From Plakobranchus ocellatus (lineage: Eukaryota; Mollusca; Gastropoda; Plakobranchidae): a stretch of DNA of 34,906 nt. The position numbers were made by a program, and so were the translations under genes. Below are positions 28,701 to 34,902 of this stretch, one piece after another. The stretch lies in the NCBI GenBank assembly GCA_019648995.1, contig BLXT01005251.1, positions 355,111 through 390,016 on the forward strand, written 5' to 3'. The notes under the pieces are model-generated. The model was given only the letters and a program-made list of their open reading frames with translations. It was not told the DNA's origin and ran no database searches. Every line of letters starts with the position of its first letter. The stretch's first letter is position 1.

Positions 28701-30556
28701 ACAAAAATTTGTATAGGCATTACACGTTTGAGCTAAGCTCCATTAAAATAAGATATTTCTGTGACAAAACGATACAGTGTCAAAATAGTACTCTGTCAAA
28801 ATAGTTCCCTTCAAAGCAGTAGTTTATATCAGTGGAGTATCCAGTGAATCCATCAACAATCTTTGTTATTGCTGAGCATTTTTAATCAAATATCCAGTAA
28901 GTTTGCCTAAACATCCCCATTATTGATTAGGAATTTCAATAAATTATCCAGCAAGTCTGACAAAAATCTTTGATATTGCATGAGAAGTTTTAGTTGAATA
29001 TATAGCATATCCTTTAAAAATTCCAGTTATTGATGGCAAATTTCAGTCTAATACCCAGCAAGTCTGGCATGAAATCACTGTAAAATAAGAACTCCTATTA
29101 CTTATGTATTGCACTCAGCAATCAATGAATAAGAGTCATGTTTCTTCAGCATATTTTAAAAAATAGATCAGTTTGTATTTTCCTGTACCTCTTCTTTTTT
29201 CGAGAATTAAGTCTGTTATTTGCGTTCTGGAGAGCTGAATTTTAAGATTTGGCTCAAGACCAGCTGGAATGAGGCAAAAGTCATATTTTTAAAATTTTTT
29301 TAATGCATAGAACAATCTGAAACTTCTTTATATGAATAGAGATATTTGATTTTGAACAAAAATGTGAAACTTGAATTTTTTTTTTAATAAATCATTTCAA
29401 AGAATGGGAAAAGCAATCTGAAATGTTCATATCCCAAAAGTTATGCTTTGTGACATCCTCCTCATTTCGACCCATCTTAAGACGTTTGCTTTAGGAAACT
29501 TTTGAATCAAAGTGATAATCCATGTAAGGAAAAATGTGAAATATATTTATGCTTTCATTGCGCATTTCCTGTCAAAAAAATTGCTTGTTTTATGTCTTTG
29601 AAACATGGTTTCATCATTGCTCTCTTCTTGTCCATCTTTAGATTTGGTGGCTACATAAATGGCAAGTGCAAGCAGCCAGACTCAGTAGGCTACACCCTAA
29701 GAATACTGATGACTCCAGGGCCTGTTATTCTGGTGATATTAGCCCTCGGGTGCCTTTATATGTATCCCATTGATGAAAAAATGCGCAGGTCTATAAAGGA
29801 GAGAGTGCAGGACCACACTGTGAAGTAAGTACATATGTTTGACTGTATTTTGCCTGGTCCTCATCAGGCCAGCTCTCTGCCTTAACTGCTTCAAATCTAG
29901 TATGTTTTTTATGCTGAGTCATAAAGTTTAGGCATTTTTCAAAATCTGGTAGATAGCCTCCATGAAATTTAAAATGTGGATGTTCCACAGTCCACCTGGA
30001 ATATGATGATCTTAATTTTTGTTTGTTTTGGGCTTGGTGTTGACGGGGTACACTCTACATGCGACAGAAAAGTTCTGGCCAATTTTTAAGGCAAGCCAGC
30101 TATTCACTGCACAGCCAGCATGCTGAATGTTCTATATAATACACAATGTATGGACGGCCAGACTTCAAGACCAAAACTGTCAAATGAGATCTCAAAGAGA
30201 GCAACCCTTCATCCCGCGGCTTACACTTGTTCATCATCTAATCCTGACCTTTTTCAGGGGTTGATAATGAAATGTAATTTGATCTTTTCATATCTAAGTA
30301 ATTGATGAACATATTTTTAAACAGCTCAAATATGTGTAAAAGCTGCTACAAAATTCAAATAATCTTTTAAAATGAGTAAGATTCTTTCAATGGTTTCCTT
30401 TTTTGAACCAGTTCTTACGTTATTGTATTTTTCTGTTTTTCTTCTTCACTCAGGCTCACCCAAAGAGTGAAAGTGTTGGACAGCCAGATTAGCAAAAGCT
30501 ATGATAGTTTTACTGCGTCTCTAGATGGCAGGCCTTCTTCTGATACAGAAATCTGA
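11946..30556 (+). CDS. MFSD2A: MFSD2A-like sodium-dependent lysophospholipid symporter, complete, 14 coding exons, 540 aa
   Basis: Exons: 11946-12008, 12596-12745, 14817-14938, 16328-16493, 17579-17657, 17915-18036, 18559-18649, 21903-22024, 25148-25231, 25657-25740, 26626-26741, 28150-28287, 29642-29824, 30454-30556 (TGA). Every intron is GT-AG and all phases agree. The protein is a 12-helix major facilitator. Family signatures read: KLFFAIGGAPYQ (41-52), GDIWDAVTDP (84-93), CLHVPYTSLTM (168-178), LFCTHTL in exon 9, FGKKTAY in exon 10, FLLPWSVLPDV (396-406), YVFFSKLASG (426-435), MYPIDE near the C-terminus. D88 and D92 match the sodium-site aspartates and K431 the essential lysine of vertebrate MFSD2A. 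N227-A-T is a sequon in the large external loop; C218 and C455 match the external cysteine pair. Known vertebrate role: Na+-coupled uptake of lysophosphatidylcholine at the plasma membrane. WDAxTDP is kept here but lost in human MFSD2B, so the A type is favoured; substrate in this animal is inferred. Confidence 0.95.
12009..12595 (+). other. MFSD2A intron 1, nothing recognised
   Basis: AT-rich, GT-AG intron with no repeat or RNA gene seen. Confidence 0.6.
12596..12745 (+). CDS. MFSD2A: MFSD2A coding exon 2 (residues 22-71)
   Basis: Acceptor TTTCAG at 12595 and donor GTAAAG after 12745, phase 0 at both ends. It encodes the end of the cytosolic N-terminus and transmembrane helix 1, with the family motif AIGGAPYQ at 45-52. 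Confidence 0.95.
12792..14256. mobile_element. Non-autonomous DNA transposon with terminal inverted repeats, in intron 2
   Basis: The left end 12792-12825 (TGTGTGAGCGCACAGGAAAA...) and the reverse complement of 14223-14256 (TGTGTGGGCGCACAGGAAAA...) match at 31 of 34 bases. Flanks are ATAT-rich, consistent with a TA or AT-rich target, but the exact duplication cannot be resolved. The 1.4-kb interior has no transposase frame. The superfamily is not assigned. Confidence 0.7.
14817..14938 (+). CDS. MFSD2A: MFSD2A coding exon 3 (residues 72-112)
   Basis: Acceptor TTCACAG and donor GTAAGG; it ends after two bases of a Trp codon. It encodes helix 2 with the WDAVTDP motif (D88, D92), the sodium-binding aspartates of MFSD2A, then the cytosolic loop ending WGKMRPW, equivalent to the GRLMPW of vertebrates. 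Confidence 0.96.
14939..16327 (+). other. MFSD2A intron 3, nothing recognised
   Basis: AT-rich, without frames, hairpins or repeats that could be supported by eye. Confidence 0.5.
16328..16493 (+). CDS. MFSD2A: MFSD2A coding exon 4 (residues 112-167)
   Basis: Acceptor TCCCCAG completes the split Trp codon; donor GTAAGT, phase 0. It encodes helices 3 and 4 with an acidic external loop between them and ends in the FQGFLS segment that leads into the HVPY motif. Confidence 0.95.
16665..16698. repeat. Inverted repeat, left arm (34 bp)
   Basis: CTATTTGCCAGTATTGGTTT... is the reverse complement of 16719-16752 with one mismatch. A 20-bp spacer separates the arms. Confidence 0.93.
16699..17235 (+). 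mobile_element. RTE-like LINE 3' fragment in intron 4
   Basis: Translation gives AKDTFQKMKSILANRKIS and later EMWFIRRMMRMSWTEKKSNE and RQRQLQFLGHICRHKG, ending in RNMIANVCSRQGT-like sequence and a GATGGTGATGATGAT tail. The same order is seen at the C-terminus of the LINE frame at 18936-20777. The reverse transcriptase core is missing (5' truncated), and there are at least two frame breaks. It lies in the same direction as MFSD2A, with an inverted copy of its own first bases just upstream. Confidence 0.88.
16719..16752. repeat. Inverted repeat, right arm (34 bp), inside the LINE fragment
   Basis: Pairs with 16665-16698. This arm reads as LINE coding sequence; the left arm is the extra, inverted copy. 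Confidence 0.93.
17579..17657 (+). CDS. MFSD2A: MFSD2A coding exon 5 (residues 168-194)
   Basis: Acceptor TTACAG and donor GTAAGT, ending one base into an Arg codon. It encodes CLHVPYTSLTM followed by KQKERD, the strongly conserved helix 4 to helix 5 cytosolic region. Confidence 0.96.
17915..18036 (+). CDS. MFSD2A: MFSD2A coding exon 6 (residues 194-234)
   Basis: Acceptor ACATTAG completes the split Arg codon; donor GTAAGA, phase 0. It encodes helix 5 (RMGLEITGVLL) and the start of the large external loop with C218 and the N-glycosylation sequon N227-A-T. Confidence 0.95.
18037..18558 (+). other. MFSD2A intron 6, nothing recognised
   Basis: AT-rich intron with a T run near 18497-18515; no other structure seen. 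Confidence 0.5.
18559..18649 (+). CDS. MFSD2A: MFSD2A coding exon 7 (residues 235-265)
   Basis: Acceptor TGACCAG and donor GTAATA, ending one base into a Gly codon. It encodes helix 6, starting KDAYF (vertebrate QKAYL) and ending at the cytosolic GTREKKG. Confidence 0.94.
18928..20775 (-). mobile_element. RTE-like LINE insertion, 5' truncated, in MFSD2A intron 7
   Basis: On the minus strand the stop codon TGA is followed at once by a TGATGATG tail, ending at 18928. Candidate target duplications flank it: ATAAAAGTTT at 18918-18927 and ATAAAGTTT at 20776-20784. It is inserted antisense to the host gene, the orientation best tolerated in introns. Confidence 0.82.
18936..20777 (-). CDS. RTE-like LINE reverse transcriptase, 613 aa open frame, lacking the endonuclease
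   Basis: A single uninterrupted frame antisense to MFSD2A in intron 7. About 100 residues of charged linker lead into the reverse transcriptase: KHGKATGPDNIS near 128-139, catalytic motif A FIDYTKAFDRV (258-268, D260), RGVRQGCVLSPDLF (315-328), motif C YADD (357-360), then the thumb with MYGCEAW and a C-terminal region with QNKLEAKEMWFLRRML, TFLGHVMRR and DLWRDMIANAYKQGT at the end. Full-length relatives carry an N-terminal AP-type endonuclease, absent here, so the copy is 5' truncated. Its ATG lies in or next to the flanking target duplication and is probably fortuitous. The open frame suggests a recent insertion. RTE-like placement rests on the C-terminal region and TGA-repeat tail and is not certain. 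Confidence 0.9.
   Translation of the reverse strand: MEERRCAKGNKEKYEQIHKKVQEKCNMSKENWINEKCKEIEQQRKHAPQTMYRNIEEITGKRTFLSTGCIKAMNGDIIIDKEKILERWAEYIRELFKDDRKDHNIMKNNFAGPPIMKEEVETAIKKMKHGKATGPDNISVELIEALEDFGIGKVTHLLNEIYDTGQIPTDLSKSVFIALPKKPGATECELHRTISLMSHITKILLKIIILRIRNKIKPEIAEEQCGFVEDKGTSNARYILQTLIERALEVQKDVYLCFIDYTKAFDRVRHDEIITELKQFNIDGKDLRIMKTMYWEQTAAMRIENKTSTFQDIKRGVRQGCVLSPDLFSLYSEIIMRNLENHPGVKVGGQNINSLRYADDTVLIAENKEDLQKLLNIVEEESRKKGLELNNKKTEVMVISRKQESPKCDIFINKVKLKQTEKFKYLGPIISNDGKTNREISARTAQAKINFQKMKTILTNKHISIKTRKRALQCYIKPVRMYGCEAWTISKQIQNKLEAKEMWFLRRMLRIPWTAKKTNERVLNEANKRRSLVRTIRKHQATFLGHVMRRGKLEHLVTTGKFDGKRSRGRQREKIMDVLATWLGPGKVSDILAANKDRDLWRDMIANAYKQGT
20785..21462. other. Rest of MFSD2A intron 7, nothing recognised
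   Basis: AT-rich non-coding sequence between the LINE and the SINE. Confidence 0.45.
21463..21622 (+). mobile_element. tRNA-derived SINE, near full length, in intron 7
   Basis: The head carries a perfect pol III A box TGGCACAGTGG (21472-21482) and a near-perfect B box GGTTTGACTCA (21523-21533) at tRNA-like spacing. A tRNA-unrelated body follows, with GTGCCTTGACTTGACAGAGG, CCTTAGATCA and TGTGGACTGGCTTTATAC, ending in CAAACCAAACC-like sequence. The body recurs at 22501-22580, which shows a dispersed family. Confidence 0.78.
21903..22024 (+). CDS. MFSD2A: MFSD2A coding exon 8 (residues 265-305)
   Basis: Acceptor CTGAAG completes the split Gly codon; donor GTAATT, phase 0. It encodes the charged central cytosolic loop and helix 7 (KPYVWASLTFLF). 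The 3.25-kb intron before it carries a LINE and a SINE. Confidence 0.94.
22041..22121. repeat. 41-bp tandem duplication just after exon 8
   Basis: Two units of the form CCTCAGCA-x-CAGCTGGTCA ... ACGTTTTTATGCA start at 22041 and 22082, 17 bases after the exon 8 donor. Confidence 0.85.
22501..22580 (+). mobile_element. 5'-truncated copy of the same SINE, in intron 8
   Basis: GTGCCCTGGCCTGATGGAGG, CCTGAGATCA, TGTGGACAGGCTGTATAC and ACCAAACTCC match the body of 21463-21622 in order and spacing. The tRNA-like head is missing. Confidence 0.72.
22680..22752. repeat. (CT)n microsatellite
   Basis: Nearly pure CT run in intron 8, about 100 bases after the truncated SINE. Confidence 0.95.
23148..23450 (-). 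other. Unrecognised 100-codon open frame (doubtful gene)
   Basis: The frame opens with MFKIKDLYVISGFKAFQG, has a lysine-rich middle created partly by A runs (KKIKKKK), and ends acidic (MEEEENPVPV). No domain is recognised and no splice or promoter context supports it. It could be a fragment of an unknown element or chance. Confidence 0.15.
24105..24207. repeat. 17-bp direct repeats flanking 69 bp
   Basis: TTACATTACTGGTTATC occurs at 24105-24121 and again at 24191-24207. It could be a target duplication around a small insert or a local duplication. Confidence 0.6.
25148..25231 (+). CDS. MFSD2A: MFSD2A coding exon 9 (residues 306-333)
   Basis: Acceptor TTTTCAG and donor GTAAGC, phase 0 at both ends (28 codons). 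It encodes the end of helix 7 with LFCTHTL, matching LFCTYTL of MFSD2A, and the start of helix 8. Confidence 0.95.
25397..25498. repeat. 51-bp tandem duplication in intron 9
   Basis: Units start at 25397 and 25448: ATTGTT-x-TATTA-x-ATCTCAGT-x-AGCTATATTTC in both. Confidence 0.82.
25657..25740 (+). CDS. MFSD2A: MFSD2A coding exon 10 (residues 334-361)
   Basis: Acceptor TTTGCAG and donor GTATGT, phase 0 at both ends. It encodes the rest of helix 8 (MPLWQFLI) and the invariant FGKKTAY loop before helix 9. Confidence 0.95.
25741..26625 (+). other. MFSD2A intron 10, nothing recognised
   Basis: AT-rich intron. An in-frame read-through from exon 10 continues for about 20 codons before a stop, but the conserved GTATGT donor and exon 11 alignment show it is intronic. 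Confidence 0.55.
26626..26741 (+). CDS. MFSD2A: MFSD2A coding exon 11 (residues 362-400)
   Basis: Acceptor TTTTCAG and donor GTAGGT, ending two bases into a Trp codon. It encodes helix 9 and helix 10 up to FLLPW. Confidence 0.93.
26949..26999. repeat. (GT)n-(G)n microsatellite with two unresolved bases
   Basis: TGTG repeats run into a G run of about 25 interrupted by NN at 26978-26979, a likely sequencing or assembly problem. Confidence 0.9.
26997..27060 (-). mobile_element. tRNA-like sequence (SINE head or tRNA pseudogene)
   Basis: On the minus strand TAGCTCGGTAA (27041-27051) resembles an A box and GGGATCAAATCCC at the other end resembles a B box, about 40 bases apart, with an anticodon-arm-like TTGGCATCCTAA between. 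The acceptor stem is not paired, so it is not a working tRNA gene. Unlike the SINE at 21463, it has no recognised body and runs straight into the C/CA microsatellite. Confidence 0.45.
27061..27926 (+). other. Middle of MFSD2A intron 11, no gene recognised
   Basis: A stretch at about 27540-27720 is richer in GC (CTGCCTGGGTGACTGAGGAC, CTTCGCTGGACAACTGAAG) and ends in an ATTAAA context. It looks unlike its AT-rich flanks and may be a remnant of an element, which could not be named. Confidence 0.35.
27929..28092. mobile_element. Mariner-type foldback MITE (near-perfect 164-bp hairpin)
   Basis: The arms (about 27929-28004 and 28017-28092) are reverse complements with about two mismatches and no indels, leaving a loop of roughly 12 bases. 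Ends read CGAGGGATGTCCGAAAAGAA, a sequence typical of mariner terminal repeats, and TA dinucleotides flank both sides (27927-27928, 28093-28094), the mariner target. It has no coding capacity. It lies 57 bp before exon 12 of MFSD2A. Confidence 0.88.
28150..28287 (+). CDS. MFSD2A: MFSD2A coding exon 12 (residues 400-446)
   Basis: Acceptor TTTCCCAG completes the split Trp codon; donor GTGAGT, leaving GA of a Glu codon. It encodes the SVLPDV motif, a cytosolic loop, and helix 11 with K431 in YVFFSKLASG, matching the lysine needed for transport in vertebrate MFSD2A. A 164-bp hairpin element ends 57 bp before this exon. Confidence 0.95.
28838..29080. repeat. Degenerate 53-54-bp tandem repeat in intron 12
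   Basis: Units beginning TATCCAG (or TATATAG, TACCCAG) start at 28838, 28891, 28945, 28999 and 29052, an even 53-54-bp spacing. Shared later features include ATT-x-TTGAT and AATTTCA-like pieces. Identity between units is low, so the array is old. Confidence 0.7.
29642..29824 (+). CDS. MFSD2A: MFSD2A coding exon 13 (residues 446-507)
   Basis: Acceptor TCTTTAG completes the split Glu codon; donor GTAAGT. It encodes the last external loop with C455 in GKCKQPD (vertebrate GCSQPE), helix 12, and the cytosolic MYPIDE-xxRR end. Confidence 0.95.
29825..30453 (+). other. MFSD2A intron 13, nothing recognised
   Basis: AT-rich GT-AG intron. A 61-codon frame at 30120-30305 has no recognisable domain. 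Confidence 0.5.
30454..30556 (+). CDS. MFSD2A: MFSD2A coding exon 14 (residues 507-540, stop)
   Basis: Acceptor CACTCAG completes the split Lys codon; TGA at 30554-30556. It encodes a hydrophilic cytosolic tail ending SSDTEI, which resembles the Ser/Glu/Thr-rich end of vertebrate MFSD2A. Confidence 0.93.
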
Positions 30557-32245
30557 CGGACTTCTAGCTGTGGCCGTCAGCTCGTATTTGTTTTTCTTGA
30601 TAAGCCTATCTTCCATATGATGCTTTACCTAGAGGACCATTTACAATGTGCCTTTCCTATTTTCTCACTAAAGTGGATTTTTTATTCTTTTTTTGCCCTG
30701 TAATTAATTACAATTTTTTGCTGGTTTAAGTTTTTTGGCAGCCAAAACTGAGAACTCTCTGACATTTAATCATGATAAAAACAATTTAAGAAGAAGCCAA
30801 AATGGACCTCCAAAAAAATTTACAGGTGGAAGGAACTATTTTTCTCGAGTTCACATAACAATGTGTAAAACAAGATAAATGCATGAAGCCTAGTAGCAAT
30901 ACTTCATGAAGCGTTTTCTGAGCATGGATGAGAAAATCAAAAAGACGTAATAAATGTTGATAGCAAATGGGTTTTAAAATTGCATAATCAGCGTTCATTC
31001 TGCTCAAAGCCTGATTGAGTTTATAATAATTGAGACTAGTATCTGATGCTGTGTAAAGATGTGTCTTCAATTTTTCTAATTTAAAACACTGCAGGGAAAT
31101 GATTGTTCATAAAATGAATTTTATTTAATGCACCAGAGAATGAAGCCTCTAAAATGTGAGTGTATTTTGCCATAGTTTTTATGCCAAAATTTTCAGATAA
31201 AATTAAAGTGTAGTATGGTGTGTATTAAGTACCTTTTGATGACTATATTGCTTATCCGAAAGAATATAGCTCCCTTTTTTTTTCTTGTTTTTCTGAGCCC
31301 ATTTCCTAGCAAAACAATCTCACTCATGTGATTCGATTGCACAAACTGTGTATTCCCTTCATTGTGAACAATACTGCCCCTATGTTTGACCATGCTTCTT
31401 CTGGACCTACAGCTTTTCAAAATAGGATGGAATGGCCTGCTTATGGTTTCATCCTTGGTGCCCCAATAGACACCAAGACTGAGGGATAAGTGAATGGAAA
31501 TGAAGTGATAAAATCTTGGCATTGAAAGCACTTAAGGCACATGTCTCTATACAGTTTCAGCATTGTTCATTTCTGAGGAAGGAATCTTAGAATATTGCAA
31601 GGGGTAAAAAAGGTGATATTTTACTCATTCGGACTGGTTTCAATACCTGCCAAACTCTTCTGTCAAATTCCACATTAGTGATGAGTGTACAAAAACCCTC
31701 TCCACATGTCTGTGTTTTATTTGCAGATATATCAACAAACTTAACACTATTTTACTATAATTTATGATGCAAAGCGTTGTGTCGTGTCTGTCTCTGTTTC
31801 ATGGCAGACTGCAGATATTGAACAGCATAGTAATTGGAGAAACTTTGTACATAACTGGTCATGTATTTTATTTCTCTCTAATACTCTATAGAAAAGTACA
31901 TGTGAAACAAAAATTTTCAATCTAATTAGACAGTGGATGTGTAATGAGCCATAAACACTTTTGGTATACATTTAATTTTAAATTTTTATCATAGTGCCAT
32001 ACTGAAAGCAATGTATATGAAATATTAGTAGCATTACTTTTTTGTCTTTATTTGAAGAACAAAGCAAAAAAAAATGTACCAAAATCATTCCACTAAGTTA
32101 TTGCCATGCCAGGGAAATTTCTTCTGTTATAGTCATGATAAAAACAATTTACTTTGCATAATCTGCAGAGCATAGAAGCAGTATCAACATCAACAATAAT
32201 GCAAAACTATTATTTTCAACTGAATAAAGTTTTTCCTTTCATTTT
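30557..32245 (+). other. MFSD2A 3' UTR (inferred extent)
   Basis: AT-rich sequence with no credible coding frame follows the stop codon. The end is inferred from the AATAAA at 32223 and the T/GT-rich stretch just after it. No repeat was recognised within it. Confidence 0.45.
32223..32228 (+). terminator. Candidate poly(A) signal AATAAA for MFSD2A
   Basis: Canonical hexamer followed within about 25 bases by a T- and GT-rich downstream element. Other AATAAA copies lie in the 32750-32950 stretch and at 34897-34902, so longer 3' ends are possible. Confidence 0.45.
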
Positions 32246-32352
32246 GTTGTTCTCATTAGCCTGCCTCCCGTATTGAGATGGTCTAGTCTTTTGTTGCTCA
32301 TCTGTCAAATAATGTGTGGCAGAAAATACATGTGTTCAGTTAATTATGTTAA

Positions 32353-32777
32353 CCCTATCTGTTTGTGTGGGGTAATTTTGTCACCCCAAAGTTTGTGTTT
32401 AATTTTTTAAAAATACTTAAAATGCGAATTTTTCTTTTAGCTTTGAAGTATTCCTCAAAAATTCAATCTGACATATGATTACATAATAATTATTGACAAA
32501 AAATCAATATTGAACTAACCTGAGGTCTTTTCTGAAACCCTCCATTATTTTTTGCTATGTAAGGTATGGGGTGATTTTGTTACCCCGACGTAGGGATAGG
32601 TATATAGCGATTTTTTTACTATACGGTATGGAGACACGCATTTACCCCACACTAATCCATATGTGTGGGGTAAATGCGTGCCCCCATATCGTATAGTAAA
32701 AAAATCGCTATATTGCTTTTAAAATATGGGGGCACTCAGTTACAGATACGACAATAAAACACCTTGTATGGGTAGGG
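32353..32777. mobile_element. piggyBac-like MITE with internal hairpin
   Basis: TTAA flanks both ends (32349-32352, 32778-32781). The element starts CCCTATC and ends with GGGTAGGG, whose reverse complement is CCCTACC, as in piggyBac ends (TTAA then CCCT). Terminal repeats are short and there is no transposase. The interior holds a 51-bp-arm hairpin and several GGGGTAA...GTCACCCC-like motifs. Assignment rests mainly on the TTAA/CCCTA ends. Confidence 0.5.
32602..32713. repeat. Large inverted repeat inside the MITE
   Basis: Arms 32602-32652 and 32663-32713 are reverse complements with about three mismatches in 51, separated by 10 bases. They run from ATATAGCGATTTTTTTACTA to TTTACCCCACAC. Confidence 0.93.
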
Positions 32778-32781
32778 TTAA

Positions 32782-33541
32782 CGGTTACAGGAAATTTTTA
32801 AAAAATGAAGCAGTACAGTTTGGTAAACCAATTCAATGTACAGTGAAAAACAAGACTAAGTAAATAACAACCATGAAAAAGAAAAGGATATTGTGTTAAT
32901 TGCTGGCAATATTTTGCATTTAAAATATGGAGACTGAAAGGCAAAAAATAAATAAAATGTATGTCCATTTTGAAGCAATGGTTTCAAATCAAATGGCTAC
33001 AATATATACACATATTTTTAATCTTACCAAAGTTATAAATATCAGTTTTTAAATCGATGTCACTCAACTTTGAGCCTGTCCCTTTAGAAGTCAATGTAGC
33101 AGATAACCGAAAACTAGGAGGAATGAACTGCCAAAGGGAACAATCAATTTATGTATTTCTTTTTTTCTTTTCATCTTCTCATTGTTTGTGCTTTTTACAA
33201 CTTTATGTGCACTTTATTTGTTTTTTGTTTTTTGTTTGAGTGCTCTGTCTCTTTTGCATTTATTAATACATGTACTGAAAAGGCAACTCAATCCCTAATG
33301 CTCAGCTCATTACAACACAACACAGGCGTCGGCATCCAACTGTATAGATCTTGATCTGCAAGACAAAAAATTATGTTTTCACTGTACATGATTCTTTACC
33401 ACAGGGTTTACGGAAACAAGACATATTATTTTATACAATTTCTACGGAAGTGCTTTTATCGTGCAGTTAGTATGGAAAGCACATCGGAACATTTCTTTTT
33501 TTACTTTCTATTTTTCTTTTTATCAATCTAACTGAGGGTTT
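32782..33541. other. 3' flank, nothing recognised
   Basis: AT-rich, no frame with a domain. Additional AATAAA hexamers occur near 32944-32955. Confidence 0.4.
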
Positions 33542-33742
33542 GATGGGAATGGTTTTTGCTAACTTAACTTTTCTAAATTCCAGGGCTTGATGATGGGAAT
33601 GGTTTTTGCTAACTTAATTTTCTAAATTCCTGGGCTTGATGATGGGGATGGTTTTTGCTAACTTAACTTTCTAAATTCCAGGGCTTGATGATGGGAATGG
33701 TTTTTGCTAACTTAACTTTCTAAATTCCAGGGCTTGATGATG
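33542..33742. repeat. 49-bp minisatellite, four units and a partial
   Basis: Units beginning GATGGG(A/G)ATGGTTTTTGC and ending CTAAATTCCAGGGCTT start at 33542, 33592, 33641 and 33690, with a partial unit at 33739. Units are almost identical, so expansion is recent. Confidence 0.95.
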
Positions 33743-34896
33743 CTACAAGGATCAATCAGGCATAAGGCCTGTGGATACTTTCGCACTAAAGTTTATAAGA
33801 TTTACACTTGATTTAAGAAAAATCTTCAAACCTGCACTTTTTAGAACTTGCGAATAGAGATTCATGTTTTTTTTGTTTTGTTTTGTTTTTTTCTTGTTCA
33901 CACAGAAATGTAAATCAAAAGCTTGCACATCAAGCTTGTTACTCAGTACATGTATGTCCAAAATGTGAGTTGTACCTGATTTGCTCAGGTTTATTCAGAA
34001 ATATTTGTCTGTTAATTGGGCTTCCTCCTCTTCCCTTTGAATCCATATTATTTCATTATATGTTTAAACCTAAAATCATGTATGATGCATCAAAATCTGT
34101 TTTGTTTATATAAGAACAATTTTGTTTTCTCCTACAATCAAAACTTGTTAACGTTTTTTTTCTATCCTTTGTCTGAAATGAGTTTCAAAATATTTAGATT
34201 TTCCTATGAATTGTTTTATCATAATGAATCCCACTAGTCTTGTGACCAGGTCCTAATGAGTCGAATATTTGAGAAAGAAAATTTCCAACTGGATTTTGAA
34301 CCTTGCATTTTCCTCCCCTTCCAATGCATTTTTAAAATTTTGGCTATTCTAATTTGTCATATCTTAGCACAGACATATTCCGTTCTCTTTATTGTAAAAG
34401 CTGTTTGTGACTATACTTCTGGTTTATGGGTACAAAATCTACATGCGACTCAATCGGGCTAGTCTGTTGACAATTTGTTTGTAATAACACTATATGAATA
34501 TATAGATATACAATATATATATTTTACACTAATTTCAAATTATCTGCTAATGATAATTATTATTTTGTTTCTATATCACATAGTTTATTTACTCTGAAGT
34601 ACTCATTACCATAAATTTAAAACTGTTTTTAACATTTTTTCGTTTATATGTTTATCGGATCAAGTTATTTCTATCGTGACTAATTTGAAGTTGGGAAAGC
34701 TTTTATGTGTATCCTAATAAATTCTCTAACAGATGATAATTATGACCTTTATATATTACAATCTCTACAATATTAAAAAAATCATTGTTAGTTTGTAAGC
34801 CCAGTGTTTTATGTTCAAAAATTTACTATCGGTTTGCAGATTACTCTTACATTTCCGTGGCTGTTTTTAGCTTTTGAAATTTGAATAGACATTTCA
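33743..34896. other. 3' flank to the window end, nothing recognised
   Basis: AT-rich, only short frames without recognisable domains. A TTTTG run lies near 33868-33890 and an AT-rich ATATAT stretch near 34490-34530. Confidence 0.4.
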
Positions 34897-34902
34897 AATA
34901 AA
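34897..34902 (+). terminator. AATAAA hexamer at the window edge
   Basis: A canonical signal close to the end of the window. It could be a distal poly(A) signal of the same gene, but no downstream element can be seen. Confidence 0.15.

Noticed and set aside
33057-34462. Short frames in the 3' flank
   Set aside because: Under 80 codons, low complexity, no domain.
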